DNA of 64,000 bases from Pusillimonas sp. MFBS29 (GTDB taxonomy: Bacteria; Pseudomonadota; Gammaproteobacteria; Burkholderiales; Burkholderiaceae_B), in contig NZ_JAJEWL010000007.1 of assembly GCF_020687695.1 (NCBI RefSeq), forward strand, positions 62,001-126,000. The letters are read 5' to 3'. Positions 61,330-64,000 of the stretch are shown here, one piece after another (within the stretch, counting starts at the first letter, position 1; the number at the start of each line of letters is the position of its first letter). The notes under the pieces were generated by a model. That model did no database searches, was not told the DNA's origin, and saw only the letters and a list, made by a program, of their open reading frames with translations. Position numbers and translations under genes: made by a program.

Positions 61330-64000
61330 TTAGTGAGCTGACGGTTCAGGCTGGGGCTCGACGGGGTGATCGGCCACGGCAACGGTGGCCCTGGATTTGA
61401 CCGGCCCGGCTATCAAAGTGTAGGCCACGGGCACCACGAACAGTGTCAGGAGGGTACCCAGGCTCAGGCCGCCCACCAGTACCCAGCCGATTTGCTGGCG
61501 CGACTCGGCGCCCGCGCCGGCGGCGAATGCCAGTGGCAATACACCCAGCACCATGGCGCCGGTGGTCATCAGTATAGGCCGTAGCCGCATCACGCATGCC
61601 TGTACGACGGCTTCGAACATTTCCATGCCTTCGGCACGCAACTGATTGGTGAACTCAACGATCAGAATCCCGTGCTTGGTAATCAGGCCCACCAGGGTGA
61701 TGAGTCCGATCTGGCTGTAAATGGACAGTGTTCCGCCGGTCAGCCACAGGGCGAGCAGCCCGCCGGTCATCGACAGCGGTACGGAAAGCATGATGATCAG
61801 CGGGTTGCGCCAGCTTTCGAACTGGGCGGCAAGCACCAGGTAGATGAAGGCCAGCGCCATGGCAAACACCAGGTAGATGCTGCCGGCTGAGTCGCGGAAT
61901 TCGCGCGATTGGCCGTCCAGGTCCAGCTGCACGGTTGCGGGCAGCGTGTCGCGCGCAACCTGATTCATGTGTTCAAGCACTTCACCCAGTGCGTATCCGG
62001 GCGCGATGGACGCCTGCACCTTGACGGCACGCAGCCGGTTGAAGTGATTCAATGATTGCGGCGATACGCTTTCATAGACGTTCAGGAAGTTGGACATCTG
62101 CACCATGCCGCCTTCGTCGGTGCGCACATAGATATCGGAAATATCGGCCGGGTCGGCGCGGTCTTGCTTCTTGACCTGAACGATAACGTCGTATTGTTCG
62201 CCGCTGTCGCGAAAGCGGGTGACCTGACGCCCGCCCAGCATGGATTCCAACGTTCGGCCGACATCGCCCACATCCACGCCCACATCGGCCAGCTTGTCAC
62301 GCTGAACCTCTACGCGCAGTTCGGGGGTGTTCAGTCGCAAGTCGGTGTCGATATTCTGCAAGCCGGGATAATCGCGCAAGATACTGACGAATTCGTTAAC
62401 CATTCTATCCATTTCGGGATACGAGACCTGGCTCATAATCACGAAATCTATGGGTTTGGAGGTGGAGCGTTGCCCCAGCGACGGCGGGTTGACGGGGTAG
62501 GCCTTGACACCCGAAAGTGCCGAGAGATGCGGCTGCAGTTCGCTGGCTATGCTTTGCTGGGCCCGCTCGCGCTGATCCCAGGGCTTCAGGCGCATGATGA
62601 CGATGCCGTCGGTAACGGTGGGAAAGCCAACGAAAGATTGGCTGGCCTCCATTTCCGGCACTGATTCATACAACTTCTCAACGCGCTCCACGCTTTGCAT
62701 CATGTAATCGATGGTGGCCCCTTCCGGGCCATTGAGCATGCCGTAGATCACGCCACGATCTTCCAGCGGTGCCAGCTCGCTTTTAACCACTTTGAACAGC
62801 ACGCCGCTGCAGGCAGCCACAGCCACTCCCAGCAACACTATGAGCAGACGATGACGCAAGGCGCGTGCCAGCCCGTTGCGGTAACTATTGGTCAGCCAGT
62901 CCAGAAAGTTTTCGATGAATAGATAGACACGGCCATGGCCGGCCTGATGACGCAGCATGGTCGAGCACATCATGGGTGTAAGGGTCAGTGCCACGAATCC
63001 CGATACCAGCACCGCACTGGCCAGCGTGAGCGCGAACTCGATGAACAGGCGTCCGGTGCGACCGGTGGCAAAGGCCAGCGGCGCGTAAACGGTCACCAGG
63101 GTAAGGGTCATGGCGACGATGGCAAAGCCGATTTCCTTGGCCCCCAGAAAGGCGGCTTCTATGCGTGTCTTGCCTTCTTCGATATGCCGGAAGATGTTCT
63201 CGAGCACAACGATGGCGTCATCCACCACCAGACCTATGGCCAGCACCATCGACAGCAAGGTAAGCGTGTTGATGGAAAAGCCCATGAAATACATGATGCC
63301 GCAGGCGCCGATGAGCGACACGGGGATGGTGACGATGGGAATCAGGCTGGCCCGCAGGCTGCGCAGGAAAAAGAATATGACCAGTACGACCAGAATAATG
63401 GCCTCGATCACGGTGGCATACACCGACTTGATGGATTCCTGAATGAACACCGACGAGTCGTAAGTCACCGCCAGTTTCATACCTGCCGGCAGGTTCTTGT
63501 TGATTTCCTCGACTTCCTGGCGCACGTAACTGGACAGCTCGAGCGGGTTGGCCGTGGCCTGCTTGGTGATGCCTATGGTCAGGCTGGAGCCCCCGTTGAA
63601 GCGCGCCAGCACCCGCTCATCCAGCGGTCCTATCTGCACATCGGCCACATCAGACAGACGCACCGGATAGCCATTCACAGTGGCCACAATGACATTGCGA
63701 AACTGTTCTGTCGATTGCAAGTCGGTGGATGACGTAACCGTGAACTCGCGCTGTTGCGATTCAATGCGTCCTGCAGGAATCAGCACGTTTTGCTGGCGCA
63801 GCGCCGTTTCCACGTCTTGTACGATCAGGCCGTAGGCCGCCAGTTTGGCACGGTCTATATAGATGCGCATGGACGGCAGCCGTTCGCCGTAGATGCGCAC
63901 TTCGGCCGCGCCGGGCAATACCGACAGGCGCGTCTTGATATAGCGGTTTATGTAGTCCGACGCTTCCAGCTGGCTGTATGTACCCATGCCCACGCCCACA
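61330..64000 (-). CDS. RND efflux transporter permease (partial, N-terminus outside window)
   Basis: The frame is open to the window edge and covers about 889 residues of a protein that should be 1,000-1,050 long, so the first 130-160 residues are missing. Visible features are the porter-domain LPGAAEVRIYGERLPSMRIYIDRAKLAAYGL, the helix block SLRASLIPIVTIPVSLIGACGIMYFMGFSINTLTLLSMVLAIGLVVDDAIVVLENIFRHIEEG with the proton-relay Asp pair, FVALTLTPMMCSTMLRH, and the second-half repeats QIGLITLVGLITKHGILIVEF. It belongs to the MexW/MuxB-like heavy multidrug RND branch. Periplasmic adaptor and outer-membrane channel genes would lie outside. The Met at 63999 is not the real start. Confidence 0.94.
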   Translation of the reverse strand, partial: VGVGMGTYSQLEASDYINRYIKTRLSVLPGAAEVRIYGERLPSMRIYIDRAKLAAYGLIVQDVETALRQQNVLIPAGRIESQQREFTVTSSTDLQSTEQFRNVIVATVNGYPVRLSDVADVQIGPLDERVLARFNGGSSLTIGITKQATANPLELSSYVRQEVEEINKNLPAGMKLAVTYDSSVFIQESIKSVYATVIEAIILVVLVIFFFLRSLRASLIPIVTIPVSLIGACGIMYFMGFSINTLTLLSMVLAIGLVVDDAIVVLENIFRHIEEGKTRIEAAFLGAKEIGFAIVAMTLTLVTVYAPLAFATGRTGRLFIEFALTLASAVLVSGFVALTLTPMMCSTMLRHQAGHGRVYLFIENFLDWLTNSYRNGLARALRHRLLIVLLGVAVAACSGVLFKVVKSELAPLEDRGVIYGMLNGPEGATIDYMMQSVERVEKLYESVPEMEASQSFVGFPTVTDGIVIMRLKPWDQRERAQQSIASELQPHLSALSGVKAYPVNPPSLGQRSTSKPIDFVIMSQVSYPEMDRMVNEFVSILRDYPGLQNIDTDLRLNTPELRVEVQRDKLADVGVDVGDVGRTLESMLGGRQVTRFRDSGEQYDVIVQVKKQDRADPADISDIYVRTDEGGMVQMSNFLNVYESVSPQSLNHFNRLRAVKVQASIAPGYALGEVLEHMNQVARDTLPATVQLDLDGQSREFRDSAGSIYLVFAMALAFIYLVLAAQFESWRNPLIIMLSVPLSMTGGLLALWLTGGTLSIYSQIGLITLVGLITKHGILIVEFTNQLRAEGMEMFEAVVQACVMRLRPILMTTGAMVLGVLPLAFAAGAGAESRQQIGWVLVGGLSLGTLLTLFVVPVAYTLIAGPVKSRATVAVADHPVEPQPEPSAH

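Noticed and set aside
62056-63732. Long plus-strand frames opposite the RND permease
   Set aside because: The minus strand encodes an intact RND protein with all helix motifs; the opposite frames are His/Gln-rich shadows from codon bias.

Overview
The window looks like a chromosomal segment of a betaproteobacterium of the Alcaligenaceae (Bordetella, Achromobacter or Pusillimonas relatives). The reasons are a fairly high GC content, the split transhydrogenase pntAA-pntAB-pntB, the ftsY/rsmD/coaD/ferredoxin block, several TctC (Bug) type binding proteins, and dense catabolic operons. The family assignment comes from recognising gene order and protein types; no search was run.

Layout. 0-1.8 kb: the end of a phosphonate ABC importer (phnC fragment, two phnE permeases). 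1.9-10.9 kb: housekeeping genes (CYTH phosphatase, ftsY, rsmD, coaD, ferredoxin, a MOSC_N protein, an AsmA-like protein, metY, a YidB-like protein). 10.9-15.4 kb: transhydrogenase, then an ornithine-cyclodeaminase-like reductase and thiopurine methyltransferase, all coupled by overlaps. 15.4-18.6 kb: a serine hydrolase and a TonB siderophore receptor behind a possible Fur site. 18.9-23.7 kb: a CMD protein, an acyl-CoA-dehydrogenase-like flavoprotein without the usual catalytic Glu, a 55-residue rubredoxin and an SsuABC-like transporter. 23.7-27.2 kb: four genes of 3-hydroxyanthranilate catabolism. 27.3-30.2 kb: a patatin, an unknown membrane protein and a dienelactone hydrolase-like protein. 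30.2-41.2 kb: MarR- and LysR-linked clusters with two TctC proteins, a sulfatase/phosphonate monoester hydrolase, a CoA-transferase, an enoyl-CoA hydratase, a nitronate-monooxygenase-like protein and a CocE-like hydrolase. 41.3-43.2 kb: dtd and a secreted lipase-like hydrolase.

43.4-60.2 kb is the most interesting region. It is a catabolic block of five transcription units. Unit one: HMG-CoA-synthase-like/OB protein, thiolase, PaaK-like CoA ligase, alpha/beta hydrolase. Unit two: Rieske dioxygenase alpha and beta, enoyl-CoA hydratase, SDR, 2Fe-2S ferredoxin, CoA-transferase. Unit three: a complete Liv-type ABC importer. Unit four: a PaaR-like TetR regulator. Unit five: an FAD ferredoxin reductase. 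All five starts carry the same 12-bp motif, RAYCGNYCGTTC, 1-5 bp downstream of a -10-like hexamer, so the block reads as one TetR regulon covering uptake, CoA activation, ring oxidation, electron transfer and thiolytic breakdown. No ring-cleavage dioxygenase is present, so the substrate and route are open. The left edge cuts a decayed toxin-antitoxin locus directly after a stop codon. The right edge has an IS3-like terminal repeat beside tRNA-Val. Both fit horizontal acquisition.

60.4-64 kb returns to core genes: tRNA-Val(CAC), dnaQ, and an RND efflux permease cut by the window end.
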